8,029 bases of DNA, taken from contig JANQJX010000220.1 of NCBI GenBank assembly GCA_028281425.1, positions 1-8,029 of the forward strand, in the 5' to 3' direction. The notes below the pieces were generated by a model. That model did no database searches. It was not told the origin of the DNA and saw only the letters and a program-made list of their open reading frames with translations. This DNA comes from Simkania sp. Lineage in GTDB: Bacteria > Chlamydiota > Chlamydiia > Chlamydiales > Simkaniaceae. The number at the start of each line of letters is the position of its first letter. The stretch's first letter is position 1. This document shows, piece after piece, positions 1 to 6,550 of the stretch. The translations under genes and the position numbers were made by a program.

Positions 1-1476
1 TTTGGAAAGAATCGTTTTAAAAAAGAACTCATTGAAAGCTTTGACCCAAAAAGTTCGATTACGGCTTACAAGCAAGGAGAATTCTTTGATCTTTGCCGAG
101 GTCCTCATCTCCCTAATCTTGGAAAAATCAAAGCTTTTAAACTGCTAAAAACCTCAGGAGCTTATTGGAGAGGAGATGCTAAAAATGAAATGCTAACGCG
201 TATTTATGCCATCTCTTTTCCAAATCGAGAGCTTTTAAAAGCCTACCTTCATAGGGTTGAAGAAGCTAAAAAGCGGGATCACCGACTTATCGGATCCCAG
301 CTCAATTTATTTTCTTTTAAAGAAGAAGCTCCTGCGATGCCTTTTTTCCATCCTCGTGGAATCGCTCTTTGGGACCAGCTGGTGTCCTTTTGGAAAGAGC
401 TTCATATCAAAAGAGGCTATCAAATCATCAAAACGCCTCAAATGCTAACAAAAGAGCTTTGGGTCCGCTCTGGGCACTGGAATTACTATCGAGAAAATAT
501 GTTCACTTCAAAAGTTTCAAAAGAGCGAGAATTTGCCATCAAACCTATGAGTTGCCCTGGATGTATGCTTTACTATAAAACCCATTCTCATAGTTACAAA
601 GAATTTCCTCTTCGGATTGCTGAAATGGGGCATGTCCACCGTCATGAACCTTCTGGTGCACTTAATGGACTCTTTCGCGTTCAAAGTTTTCATCAAGATG
701 ATGCTCATATTTTCATGAAACAAGATCAAATTCAAAATGAAATTCTAGAGATCCTTGATCTCGTTAAAGAGATTTATGAGACGTTTGGACTCAAATATAC
801 CTTTGAACTTTCAACACGCCCCGAAAAATCTATTGGCACCGATAAAGATTGGCTCCTTACAACAGAAGCGCTTAAAAAGGCTCTTGATGCGACTGGAATT
901 CCTTATAAAATCAATGCAGGGGAGGGAGCTTTCTATGGACCTAAAATTGACCTGCATATCTACGATGCATTAGAACGTGCTTGGCAATGTGGAACATTGC
1001 AACTCGATATGGCTCTTCCTGAAAATTTTGACCTTGAATATAAAGATATAGATGGAAAGCTTAAACGACCTATTATGCTTCATCGTGCTATTTTTGGGTC
1101 TCTTGAACGTTTTTTAGCCATTTTAATCGAACACTTTTCTGGAAAATTTCCTTTATGGATGAGCCCTATTCCAATCCGTTTGATTCCTGTTGCTCAAGTG
1201 CATCATTCGTATACAAAAAAAATAGCTTTAACCATTCAAGAACATGGGTTAATGTGTGATATTGATGACTCTCGAGAATCGATGGGTAAAAAAATTCGAA
1301 CAGCCCAATTGCTTAAAATCAATTACATGTTAACGACTGGGGACCGAGAAGTTCAAAATCAAACGGTAAGCCTGCGTACTCGAGATAATATTTTGCATGG
1401 GGAACTTAAGCTCAATAACCTTCTAAAAAAACTTCAATTCGAATATAGAAAAAAAGAATTAACCTCTTCTTACTAA
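1..1476 (+). CDS. thrS: Threonyl-tRNA synthetase, 5' end outside the window
   Basis: Class II aminoacyl-tRNA synthetase that charges tRNA-Thr in the cytosol. The frame is open from base 1, so the ATG at 190 is internal: residues before it belong to the family. Codons 32-36 (C-R-G-P-H) match the C182/H186 pair of the N2 editing domain in E. coli ThrRS, and G-A-Y-W-R-G-D follows near codon 56. The catalytic core shows K-P-M-S-C-P-G with zinc ligand Cys at codon 185, motif 2 (H-R-H-E-P-S-G, codons 213-219), Q-D-D-A-H with zinc ligand His at codon 236, and motif 3 with zinc ligand His at codon 361 (M-L-H-R-A-I-F-G-S). The spacing of these ligands agrees with E. coli C334/H385/H511 within one residue. 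A C-terminal anticodon-binding domain follows. The 491 codons present, plus about 150 missing ones, give the usual length of about 640. It ends in TAA 9 nt before parA and is probably the first visible gene of the operon. Confidence 0.97.
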   Translation, partial: FGKNRFKKELIESFDPKSSITAYKQGEFFDLCRGPHLPNLGKIKAFKLLKTSGAYWRGDAKNEMLTRIYAISFPNRELLKAYLHRVEEAKKRDHRLIGSQLNLFSFKEEAPAMPFFHPRGIALWDQLVSFWKELHIKRGYQIIKTPQMLTKELWVRSGHWNYYRENMFTSKVSKEREFAIKPMSCPGCMLYYKTHSHSYKEFPLRIAEMGHVHRHEPSGALNGLFRVQSFHQDDAHIFMKQDQIQNEILEILDLVKEIYETFGLKYTFELSTRPEKSIGTDKDWLLTTEALKKALDATGIPYKINAGEGAFYGPKIDLHIYDALERAWQCGTLQLDMALPENFDLEYKDIDGKLKRPIMLHRAIFGSLERFLAILIEHFSGKFPLWMSPIPIRLIPVAQVHHSYTKKIALTIQEHGLMCDIDDSRESMGKKIRTAQLLKINYMLTTGDREVQNQTVSLRTRDNILHGELKLNNLLKKLQFEYRKKELTSSY

Positions 1477-1485
1477 GATAAGTTT

Positions 1486-2271
1486 ATGAATATCATCAGC
1501 GTCTGTAGTTTTAAAGGCGGCACTGCTAAAACATCGATAGCTCTCAATCTTGGAGCCCTGCTTGCAAAAGAAAATAACCGTGTGCTTGTAGTCGATTTTG
1601 ATGCCCAAGCAAATTTAACAGCAGGTCTTAATTTTGACCCCGATAATTATGACAGCATGGCAGCAGTTCTTCAAGATAGAAAAAAAATCTCTGATGTCAT
1701 CTTAAAAAATGTTATCGATGGACTCGATTTGATTCCTGCTGACACTTGGCTTGAACGGGTCGAAGTGACTGGTTCTTTAGCATCGGATCGCTATTCCCAT
1801 GAAAAACTCAAAAAAAGCCTAGAGCCTTTAGATTATGATATCATTATTATCGATACTCCCCCATCTCTTTGTTGGCTTACCGAATCGGCTTTGATTGCCG
1901 CAACCGATGTTTTGGTTTGCACAACTCCTGAATTTTATAGTATTAAAGGGTTGCAACGCCTTTCTTACTTTATGCATTATATCGCGGAAAGGCATCCCTT
2001 TCACCTCATCGGCGTGATTATTTCTTTTTGGAATATGCGTGGAAAACATAATAAAGATTTTATAAAAGTGATCGAACAAACCTTTCCTGGAAAATTATTG
2101 CAGACAAAAGTGAGAAGAGATATTGCAATTTCTGAGGCTGCAATTCTTGGAAAACCTGTTTTTCAAGTACGCCCTAAAAGTCGTGCAACAGAAGATTTCC
2201 AAAATTTGAACCGGGAAATTTTAACCAAAATGTCAAGCGGTTTGACACCTGAAAAAGCATGTCTAAATTAA
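1486..2271 (+). CDS. parA: ParA-family partition ATPase (chlamydial CT582 / pGP5-D type)
   Basis: A 261-residue ParA/Soj-type P-loop ATPase, expected to bind DNA nonspecifically as an ATP dimer and to help segregate DNA. The deviant Walker A is K10-G-G-T-A-K-T16, with the signature lysine at K10. Walker A' is V-V-D-F-D39-A-Q-A-N-L, and Walker B is I-I-I-I-D123-T-P-P-S. The C-terminal part keeps the family pattern R-R-D-I-A-I-S-E-A with G-K-P-V-F. There is no long N-terminal helix-turn-helix extension, so it is the short chromosomal or type Ib-like form. It starts 9 nt after thrS with no strong Shine-Dalgarno, and its last 13 nt overlap gp6. No parB lies beside it; the pGP6-D-family gene takes that position, as on the chlamydial plasmid. 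From memory this is the CT582 position in C. trachomatis. Whether it serves the chromosome, the plasmid or both cannot be told from sequence. Confidence 0.93.
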   Translation: MNIISVCSFKGGTAKTSIALNLGALLAKENNRVLVVDFDAQANLTAGLNFDPDNYDSMAAVLQDRKKISDVILKNVIDGLDLIPADTWLERVEVTGSLASDRYSHEKLKKSLEPLDYDIIIIDTPPSLCWLTESALIAATDVLVCTTPEFYSIKGLQRLSYFMHYIAERHPFHLIGVIISFWNMRGKHNKDFIKVIEQTFPGKLLQTKVRRDIAISEAAILGKPVFQVRPKSRATEDFQNLNREILTKMSSGLTPEKACLN

Positions 2272-2987
2272 ATATATCCTTAGCCAAACGATTTAAAACT
2301 CAAAAAATAGAAAAAATAGATGCCCTTGTGAAACGCTCCAATTCAGGAGAGTTGTCGAGTTTCTCAGGGGTATTTCAAATCACTTCAATAAGTGAAAAAG
2401 AAACCGCTAGCTTAAAATTATTATTAGAAAAATATCAAACCAAACAAGCTCATATTCTTCCTGATTTAGATCTTCTAAAAACACTGACTTCTGAAATCAA
2501 GTCGATCAGTAGCCAAGCCATCATTTTACATGGATCGCGCATCAAAAAAGCAAGAGAGCTTTTCAAAAAATATAAAGAAGGCGCCTTCAGCACATGGCTT
2601 GTCAATACCTATGGAAATCGACAAACTCCTTATAATTTCTTACTCTACTATGAACTCTTCTCTTCTCTCCCTCCTACATTGCATACAACTTTCGATGAAA
2701 TGCCCCGCCAAGCTATCTACAGTTTGTCGAGCCGTGCCATTTCACAAGAAGAGAAAATTTCCTTCATCAAAACCTATCAAGGAGAAAATAAAAAGGAGCT
2801 TCTAGAAAAATTACGTCAATCTTTCCCTTTACCCCCTAAAGACAAACGAAGCTCAAATAAAAAAGCCTCGATTTTAAAACATCTAAATCAAGTCTTAAAA
2901 ATAACAAAAGAAGATCTTTTTTCACCGACTGAAGAAGACAAAAAAACAATCAAAAAACTCTTAAAAGAAATAGGAAGCCTATTTTGA
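2259..2987 (+). CDS. pGP6-D-family protein (chromosomal paralogue of the chlamydial plasmid gene)
   Basis: A 242-residue protein restricted, as far as I know, to chlamydiae. It aligns by eye with plasmid pGP6-D through residues 72-160: L-T-S-E-I-K-S-I, H-G-S-R-I-K-K-A-R, F-S-T-W-L, then P-Y-N-F-L-L-Y-Y-E-L-F and L-P. The length also fits (about 247 in C. trachomatis). The core pattern (G..I..AR..F, F..WL, then Y..L.YYELF) resembles helix-turn-helix segments of DUF3102/ParB-like DNA-binding proteins; that is inference. Residues 195-242 are lysine-rich and probably helical. No transmembrane segment or signal peptide is visible. The start ATG at 2259 lies inside the parA end (13-nt overlap) without a clear ribosome binding site, so translation is likely coupled to parA. 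The molecular role is not established. Its pairing with ParA suggests a partition or copy-control partner. Confidence 0.9.
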   Translation: MSKLNISLAKRFKTQKIEKIDALVKRSNSGELSSFSGVFQITSISEKETASLKLLLEKYQTKQAHILPDLDLLKTLTSEIKSISSQAIILHGSRIKKARELFKKYKEGAFSTWLVNTYGNRQTPYNFLLYYELFSSLPPTLHTTFDEMPRQAIYSLSSRAISQEEKISFIKTYQGENKKELLEKLRQSFPLPPKDKRSSNKKASILKHLNQVLKITKEDLFSPTEEDKKTIKKLLKEIGSLF

Positions 2988-4414
2988 TGAATGAGTATCA
3001 ATCACCTTTAACAGTCCGTTATGCCAGTGATGAGATGAAACAAATTTTTTCTCCTCATCAAAAATATAAAACTTGGAGACATCTTTGGGTTGTTCTCGCA
3101 CATGCTCAAAAAAAACTCGGGCTTCCTATCACTTCTGATCAAATCGAAGAGCTAAAAGCACACGTTGATGATATTGACTTTGAAAAAGTGCGTCTTTACG
3201 AAAAAGAAATGCGTCATGAAGTGATGTCTCATATTCTTGCTTATGGAGATGTGTGTCCTAAAGCAAAAGGAATTATCCATCTCGGAGCAACATCGGCATA
3301 TGTCATGGACAATGGGGATTTGATACAAATCCAAAAAGGACTCAAACTCATCAAAGGAAGACTCATCATCTTAATTGAAAAACTTCATCATTTAGCTTTT
3401 AAAACAGCGGAAATTCCCTGTTTGGGGTTCACCCATTTTCAACCCGCACAACCGACAACTTTAGGAAAAAGGGTCTCTCTATGGCTTCAGGATTTTCTCC
3501 ATGACTTCAAAGATCTTTCTTATCTGATGCATACCTTTCCCTTTTTAGGAGCCAAAGGAGCGGTTGGCTCCCAAGCCTCTTTTTTAGCTCTCTTTGAAGG
3601 AGACCGAAAAAAAGTGGCAGCTCTAGATCAACTCATCGCTGAAGAAATGGGATTTCATCAACTCTATCTCATCAGCAGCCAAACCTTTACTCGAAAGCAA
3701 GATGTACGCCTTCTCAATGTTTTGGCCTCTCTTGCTTCTAGCGTTCATAAGTGTGCGACCGATCTGCGTCTTTTGTCTCATCTCAATGAAGTCGAAGAAC
3801 CCTTTCAAGAAATGCAAGTGGGTTCTTCTGCAATGCCTTACAAACGAAACCCTATCTTTTTAGAAAGAGCCTGTTCTCTTGCCCGTTATATCATCAGTCT
3901 TTGGAATAACCCTGCTTATACCGCTTCTTTGCAATGGCTTGAACGTTCTTTAGATGACTCGGCAAATCGGCGACTGACCATTCCCGAAGCTTTTCTTGCA
4001 GCTGATAGCATTATAAATCTCATGGCAACTGTGATTCATGGACTTAAATTCTTTCCTAAAATCATGGAAAAGCACTTAGAAAAGCAACTTCCCTTTTTAG
4101 GAATGGAACATATTTTAGCAGCTGCTTCTCTTAAAGGAAAAGAAAGAGGGACGATTCATGAAAAACTACGCCAATATGCTTTTTTTGCAACAAAACAAAA
4201 AAGAGAAGAAGGAGAAGAAGAGGATCTTTTAGAAAGGATTGCGAAAGATCAAGACATAGGACTTTCAAAGGAAGAGCTTAAATCTATTTTAACCCCTAAA
4301 AATCTTATCGGATGTTCAAAAGAGCAAGTGCTTGAATTTTTAAAACTTGAGGTTGCTCCTCTTTTAAAAGAAAATCTTACTTTAAAAACAACAATGCCAA
4401 ATCTTGAAGTTTGA
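2987..4414 (+). CDS. purB: Adenylosuccinate lyase, eukaryote-like type
   Basis: Cleaves adenylosuccinate to AMP and fumarate, and SAICAR to AICAR, in the cytosol as a tetramer. The 475 residues align over nearly the whole length with human ADSL (484 aa) and only poorly with the shorter Bacillus-type enzyme (about 430). Matching blocks include Y-Q-S-P-L near the N-terminus, R-H-E-V-M-S-H with H77 (human H86), T-H-F-Q-P-A-Q with H150 (human H159, catalytic), and the superfamily signature G279-S-S-A-M-P-Y-K-R-N-P with catalytic S280 (human S289). L-D-D-S-A-N-R-R follows. A TTG at 2984 could extend the frame by one codon. ATG 2987 is preferred because it overlaps the gp6 stop as TGATG and has AGGAAG (2972-2977) nine bases upstream. 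No other purine gene is nearby. In an intracellular bacterium it most likely works with PurA to make AMP from IMP. Confidence 0.96.
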   Translation: MNEYQSPLTVRYASDEMKQIFSPHQKYKTWRHLWVVLAHAQKKLGLPITSDQIEELKAHVDDIDFEKVRLYEKEMRHEVMSHILAYGDVCPKAKGIIHLGATSAYVMDNGDLIQIQKGLKLIKGRLIILIEKLHHLAFKTAEIPCLGFTHFQPAQPTTLGKRVSLWLQDFLHDFKDLSYLMHTFPFLGAKGAVGSQASFLALFEGDRKKVAALDQLIAEEMGFHQLYLISSQTFTRKQDVRLLNVLASLASSVHKCATDLRLLSHLNEVEEPFQEMQVGSSAMPYKRNPIFLERACSLARYIISLWNNPAYTASLQWLERSLDDSANRRLTIPEAFLAADSIINLMATVIHGLKFFPKIMEKHLEKQLPFLGMEHILAAASLKGKERGTIHEKLRQYAFFATKQKREEGEEEDLLERIAKDQDIGLSKEELKSILTPKNLIGCSKEQVLEFLKLEVAPLLKENLTLKTTMPNLEV

Positions 4415-4440
4415 TGATTTCAACATAAAATTTTTTTATT

Positions 4441-5124
4441 ATGAATATTATATTTGTGAGCTTTTATACTCAAGATAGTGGATATGAAAAAGAGGTGAAA
4501 CATTTGATCGCCTCTTGTCAAAAACTTGGGCTTTCAACCGATATCGTTCCAATCGTTTCTAAAGGAAGATGGGATGAAAATTGCTCTTACAAGCCCCATT
4601 TCCTTTTAAAGATGTTAAAAAAACATCAAAAACCTATTGTTTGGATCGATGCAGATGGAATTGTTTTGCAAAAACCGGTTTTATTTGAAACTTTAACCTG
4701 CGATATTGGCGCTTGCATCTTCCATGACCTCCCAACTCATCATCCTTCTAAAATCATCACCAATACCATCTATATCAATCACACTCAAACCAGCCATCTT
4801 TTTCTTTCTCTTTGGGAAAAAGAATGCAAAAGGCTCATTCAAAAACAAAAAGAAGAAGTATGGGATCAAGAAGTTTTCAAAAATGTTTCGTTAAAAATGA
4901 ACTCTCTTTCCCTTTTTTCTCTTCCTCCTGAATATGGACATATCTACGATAAACCCTTAAATAAAAAACCCATAATCTTACACTATCAAGCTTCACGCAT
5001 CTTAAAGCATACAATTTACCATCAATCCATTCATTCCAAAATGGCATCATTTGAAGAAAGTGAATCGATCAAACGTTCTTTACACCGAAATATTATTTTA
5101 AAAAAATATGGAATCACTTCATGA
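4441..5124 (+). CDS. Putative nucleotide-sugar transferase, copy 1
   Basis: A 227-residue protein resembling the small 'putative nucleotide-diphospho-sugar transferase' group (GT-A-like fold, Pfam PF03407-type) found in bacteria and phages. Seen features are the N-terminal strand I-I-F-V-S-F-Y-T, G42-R-W (G-x-W motif), Y-K-P-H-F-L-L at 50-56, a DxD metal/nucleotide site W-I-D70-A-D72, W-D-Q at about 145, P-P-E-Y and I-L-H-Y-Q-A-S-R near 180-190. No signal peptide or membrane anchor is seen, so a cytoplasmic enzyme is expected; donor and acceptor are unknown. It starts 26 nt after purB behind an AT-rich leader with no Shine-Dalgarno, and overlaps copy 2 by ATGA. Compared with copy 2, several family residues differ: T-N-T replaces S-G-T, E-Y-G replaces E-Y-C, and D-A-D-G replaces D-A-D-A. 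It also carries an 11-16-residue insertion before the shared C-terminal tail. Confidence 0.8.
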   Translation: MNIIFVSFYTQDSGYEKEVKHLIASCQKLGLSTDIVPIVSKGRWDENCSYKPHFLLKMLKKHQKPIVWIDADGIVLQKPVLFETLTCDIGACIFHDLPTHHPSKIITNTIYINHTQTSHLFLSLWEKECKRLIQKQKEEVWDQEVFKNVSLKMNSLSLFSLPPEYGHIYDKPLNKKPIILHYQASRILKHTIYHQSIHSKMASFEESESIKRSLHRNIILKKYGITS

Positions 5125-5768
5125 ATGTGATGTTTGTGAGTTTTTATACTCAAGATAATGTATATGAAAAAGAGGTGAAACATTTGATTGCTTCTTGTCA
5201 AAAACTTGGCCTTTCAACCGACATTGTTCCGATCGTTTCTAAAGGAAGATGGGATGAAAATTGCTCTTACAAATCTCATTTTCTTTTAAAGATGTTAAAA
5301 AAACATCAAAAACCTATTGTTTGGATCGATGCGGATGCAATCATTTTGCAAAAACCTATTCTATTTGAAACCTTAACCTGTGATATTGGGGTGCGTATTC
5401 TTGATCTTCCCTTTAACAATCCCTCTAAAATCTTAAGTGGGACGATCTATTTAAATAATACTCAAAATAGTCATATTCTCCTAAAACTGTGGGGAAAAGA
5501 AAATCAAGAGTTGATTAAAAACAAAAAAAGCTCATGGGATCAAATTGCTCTTAAAAATGCTCTCTTAAAAATGGATCCTTTCTCTCTTTTCCCTCTTCCT
5601 GCTGAATATTGTGAAATTTACGATCATTCCTTCAGCAAAAAAGAAAGCATCATTTTACACTATCAAGCCTCAAGAATCTTAAAAAAGGGGATATTTAAAG
5701 AAAGTGAATCGATCAAACGTTCTTTACACCGAAATATTATTTTAAAAAAATATGGAATCACTCCATGA
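5121..5768 (+). CDS. Putative nucleotide-sugar transferase, copy 2
   Basis: A 215-residue tandem paralogue of the preceding gene. The first 90 residues differ at only about eight positions, the last 21 before the final residue are identical, and the middle (roughly 91-190) is clearly diverged. This copy is closer to the family consensus: W-I-D70-A-D72-A-I, S-G-T-I-Y-L-N-N-T, S-W-D-Q, P-A-E-Y-C-E-I-Y-D and I-L-H-Y-Q-A-S-R. It is therefore the better candidate for retained ancestral activity. The fold is expected to be GT-A with a metal-bound nucleotide sugar; the substrate is unknown. The start codon lies in the ATGA overlap with copy 1, so translation is probably coupled. It is the last recognisable gene of the operon. 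The bases after its stop repeat the start context of copy 2 (ATGAATG) but stop after seven codons. Confidence 0.82.
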   Translation: MNVMFVSFYTQDNVYEKEVKHLIASCQKLGLSTDIVPIVSKGRWDENCSYKSHFLLKMLKKHQKPIVWIDADAIILQKPILFETLTCDIGVRILDLPFNNPSKILSGTIYLNNTQNSHILLKLWGKENQELIKNKKSSWDQIALKNALLKMDPFSLFPLPAEYCEIYDHSFSKKESIILHYQASRILKKGIFKESESIKRSLHRNIILKKYGITP

Positions 5769-5940
5769 ATGGGACTGCCTCAACTTGAGTTTATCACTCA
5801 CCTTACACAAAAAAAATTCTTATCTTTTCGAAACCTCCGTTTTTTCAGATGAATTTACAAATTTTGCGGCTAAATTAAATGAAATATGCCCAAGACAAAA
5901 AGGGTTTCCAAGTGAGGGCCCATGGAGGCAAAGCCTCCTT
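5769..5940. other. Region of about 170 nt with no recognised gene
   Basis: After the transferase operon no frame carries a protein I recognise. A reading frame that begins inside the copy 2 tail crosses this stretch, but its composition looks non-coding. The minus strand here is where the rest of the Fic gene should lie, and no H-P-F-x-x-G-N-G motif is found in the frames I read. The segment ends in the GC hairpin at 5924-5938. It may be debris from a deletion or part of a dispersed element. Confidence 0.5.
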
Positions 5941-5942
5941 TT
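5924..5942 (+). terminator. Possible small intrinsic terminator for the operon
   Basis: GGAGGC (5924-5929), loop AAA, GCCTCC (5933-5938), then TTTT (5939-5942). The stem is a perfect six base pairs, five of them GC, followed by a short U tract on the plus strand. It lies 156 nt after the last transferase stop and just past the end of the minus-strand Fic fragment. Stem and U tract are both short, so efficiency is doubtful. It could instead be the end of a repeat element. Confidence 0.4.
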
Positions 5943-6234
5943 AAAGACTTGCACGAGATTTTTTTTTGGCGGCAATCAATTCTCGAAGATCTAAAGTTTG
6001 AAAAGAATCTATTGGACATCCCAACAAAACAGAGCATGTGGCTCTTTCTAAAATGATATGATCTAGGTTTGGGGCTAAATAGCCCATAGTATCCATTTTG
6101 CCAATTGCAATATTGGCATCTGTTAGCAGGTGCTGAATCTCATTCTCTACCTGAACTGGAGGATTAGGAGGAAGAGATTTTGGTATAAATGATTTATAAC
6201 CAGTTTCTTGTGTGATTTTCTTGCCGCTTCTCAA
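5941..6234 (-). pseudogene. Fic-family protein, N-terminal (Fic_N) fragment only
   Basis: A 97-residue minus-strand frame that matches the N-terminal domain of Fic AMP-transferases: G-Y-K-S-F-I-P-K-S-L-P-P-N-P-P (12-26), then I-Q-H-L-L-T-D-A-N-I-A-I-G-K-M-D and L-A-P-N-L-D. Full-length relatives are about 350-380 residues and continue into the Fic core (H-P-F-x-x-G-N-G) and often a C-terminal winged helix. Here the frame stops at residue 97, after a nine-A run in the coding strand (plus-strand 5959-5967). The segment aligning with the usual autoinhibitory S-x-x-x-E-G reads G72-C-P-I-D-S77, so Ser is lost, Glu is Asp and Gly is Ser. The start is TTG at 6234, chosen because AGGGGA (6246-6241) sits six bases upstream and an in-frame TAA follows shortly before. 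Without a core it cannot modify targets. It could be dead, or conceivably a stand-alone regulatory piece. Confidence 0.72.
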
Positions 6235-6251
6235 AAAATTTCCCCTAGGTA

Positions 6252-6275
6252 GTTATTCAACTTTACTTGAATAAC
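6252..6275. promoter_or_regulatory. Palindromic operator-like site 1 upstream of the Fic fragment
   Basis: GTTATTCAA (6252-6260), six-base spacer CTTTAC, TTGAATAAC (6267-6275): a perfect 9-bp inverted repeat. It lies 5 bp upstream of the AGGGGA ribosome binding site of the minus-strand Fic frame, in the expected promoter or leader region. Its size and symmetry fit a dimeric repressor. The C-terminal winged helix common in Fic proteins of this architecture would be a natural autoregulator, but that domain is absent here. Confidence 0.65.
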
Positions 6276-6292
6276 GTAGCATAAATTGGGGC

Positions 6293-6316
6293 GTTATTCA
6301 AGTATTGTTCAATAAC
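6293..6316. promoter_or_regulatory. Palindromic operator-like site 2
   Basis: GTTATTCAA (6293-6301), six-base spacer GTATTG, TTCAATAAC (6308-6316). It has the same half-sites and the same spacer length as the site at 6252-6275, with one mismatch. The two centres are 41 bp apart, close to four helical turns, so bound dimers would sit on the same DNA face. The inner half-sites (6267-6275 and 6293-6301) also form a perfect outward inverted repeat around a 17-nt spacer. Confidence 0.65.
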
Positions 6317-6550
6317 TTTCCAAGCCTGTGACGCTTATAAGAATGGAAAATCATTTGATAAGTTTAGTTTTTGAATCACGGTGCAAGTTTGGTACACTTG
6401 GGGGTAACAACTGGTGGTAGGCATTGATAGCTGGCAACAAAAGAAAAATGCAGTCAAGTCCAAAATCTTCCAACTTTGACATAAAACATTTCCTTTCGTT
6501 AGGGTTTATGTATAGCTAAAACAATTACCAGTTCTGATCATCTGTATTAC
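6317..6550. other. Intergenic stretch between Fic operators and the DUF3052-like gene
   Basis: No tRNA, known RNA or recognised protein is seen. The minus strand holds a 43-codon ATG frame at 6482-6351 with an AAAGGA about ten bases upstream, but its product matches nothing I know. On the plus strand TTGACA at 6476-6481 resembles a -35 box, yet the nearest -10-like bases (TATGTA, 6507-6512) are 25 nt away, too far for a normal promoter. Confidence 0.5.

Larger units (their letters stand above)
4441..5771 (+). repeat. Tandem gene duplication with near-identical ends
   Basis: Two direct copies of a transferase gene, 4441-5124 and 5121-5768. The 5' part of each (about 270 nt) is highly similar. 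The 3' part is nearly perfect: 5054-5127 against 5698-5771 has one mismatch in 74 nt, and the identity runs through the stop codon into the following ATGAATG. The middle of the copies differs by many substitutions and by length. This pattern fits duplication followed by either gene conversion at the ends or diversification of the middle. Confidence 0.9.

Noticed and set aside
2984..2989. TTG start for purB one codon upstream
   Set aside because: ATG 2987 gives the natural TGATG overlap and better spacing to AGGAAG.
4405..4440. Terminator between purB and the first transferase
   Set aside because: A T run is present, but the only hairpin before it has a four-base stem (TTGA/TCAA), too weak to call.
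5752..5994. 80-codon plus-strand frame after the transferases
   Set aside because: It starts out of frame inside the copy 2 tail, overlaps the Fic fragment, has no ribosome binding site and resembles no family.
6476..6516. Promoter TTGACA with TATGTA before the DUF3052-like gene
   Set aside because: Spacing is 25 nt or more, and no good -10 exists at 16-18 nt.
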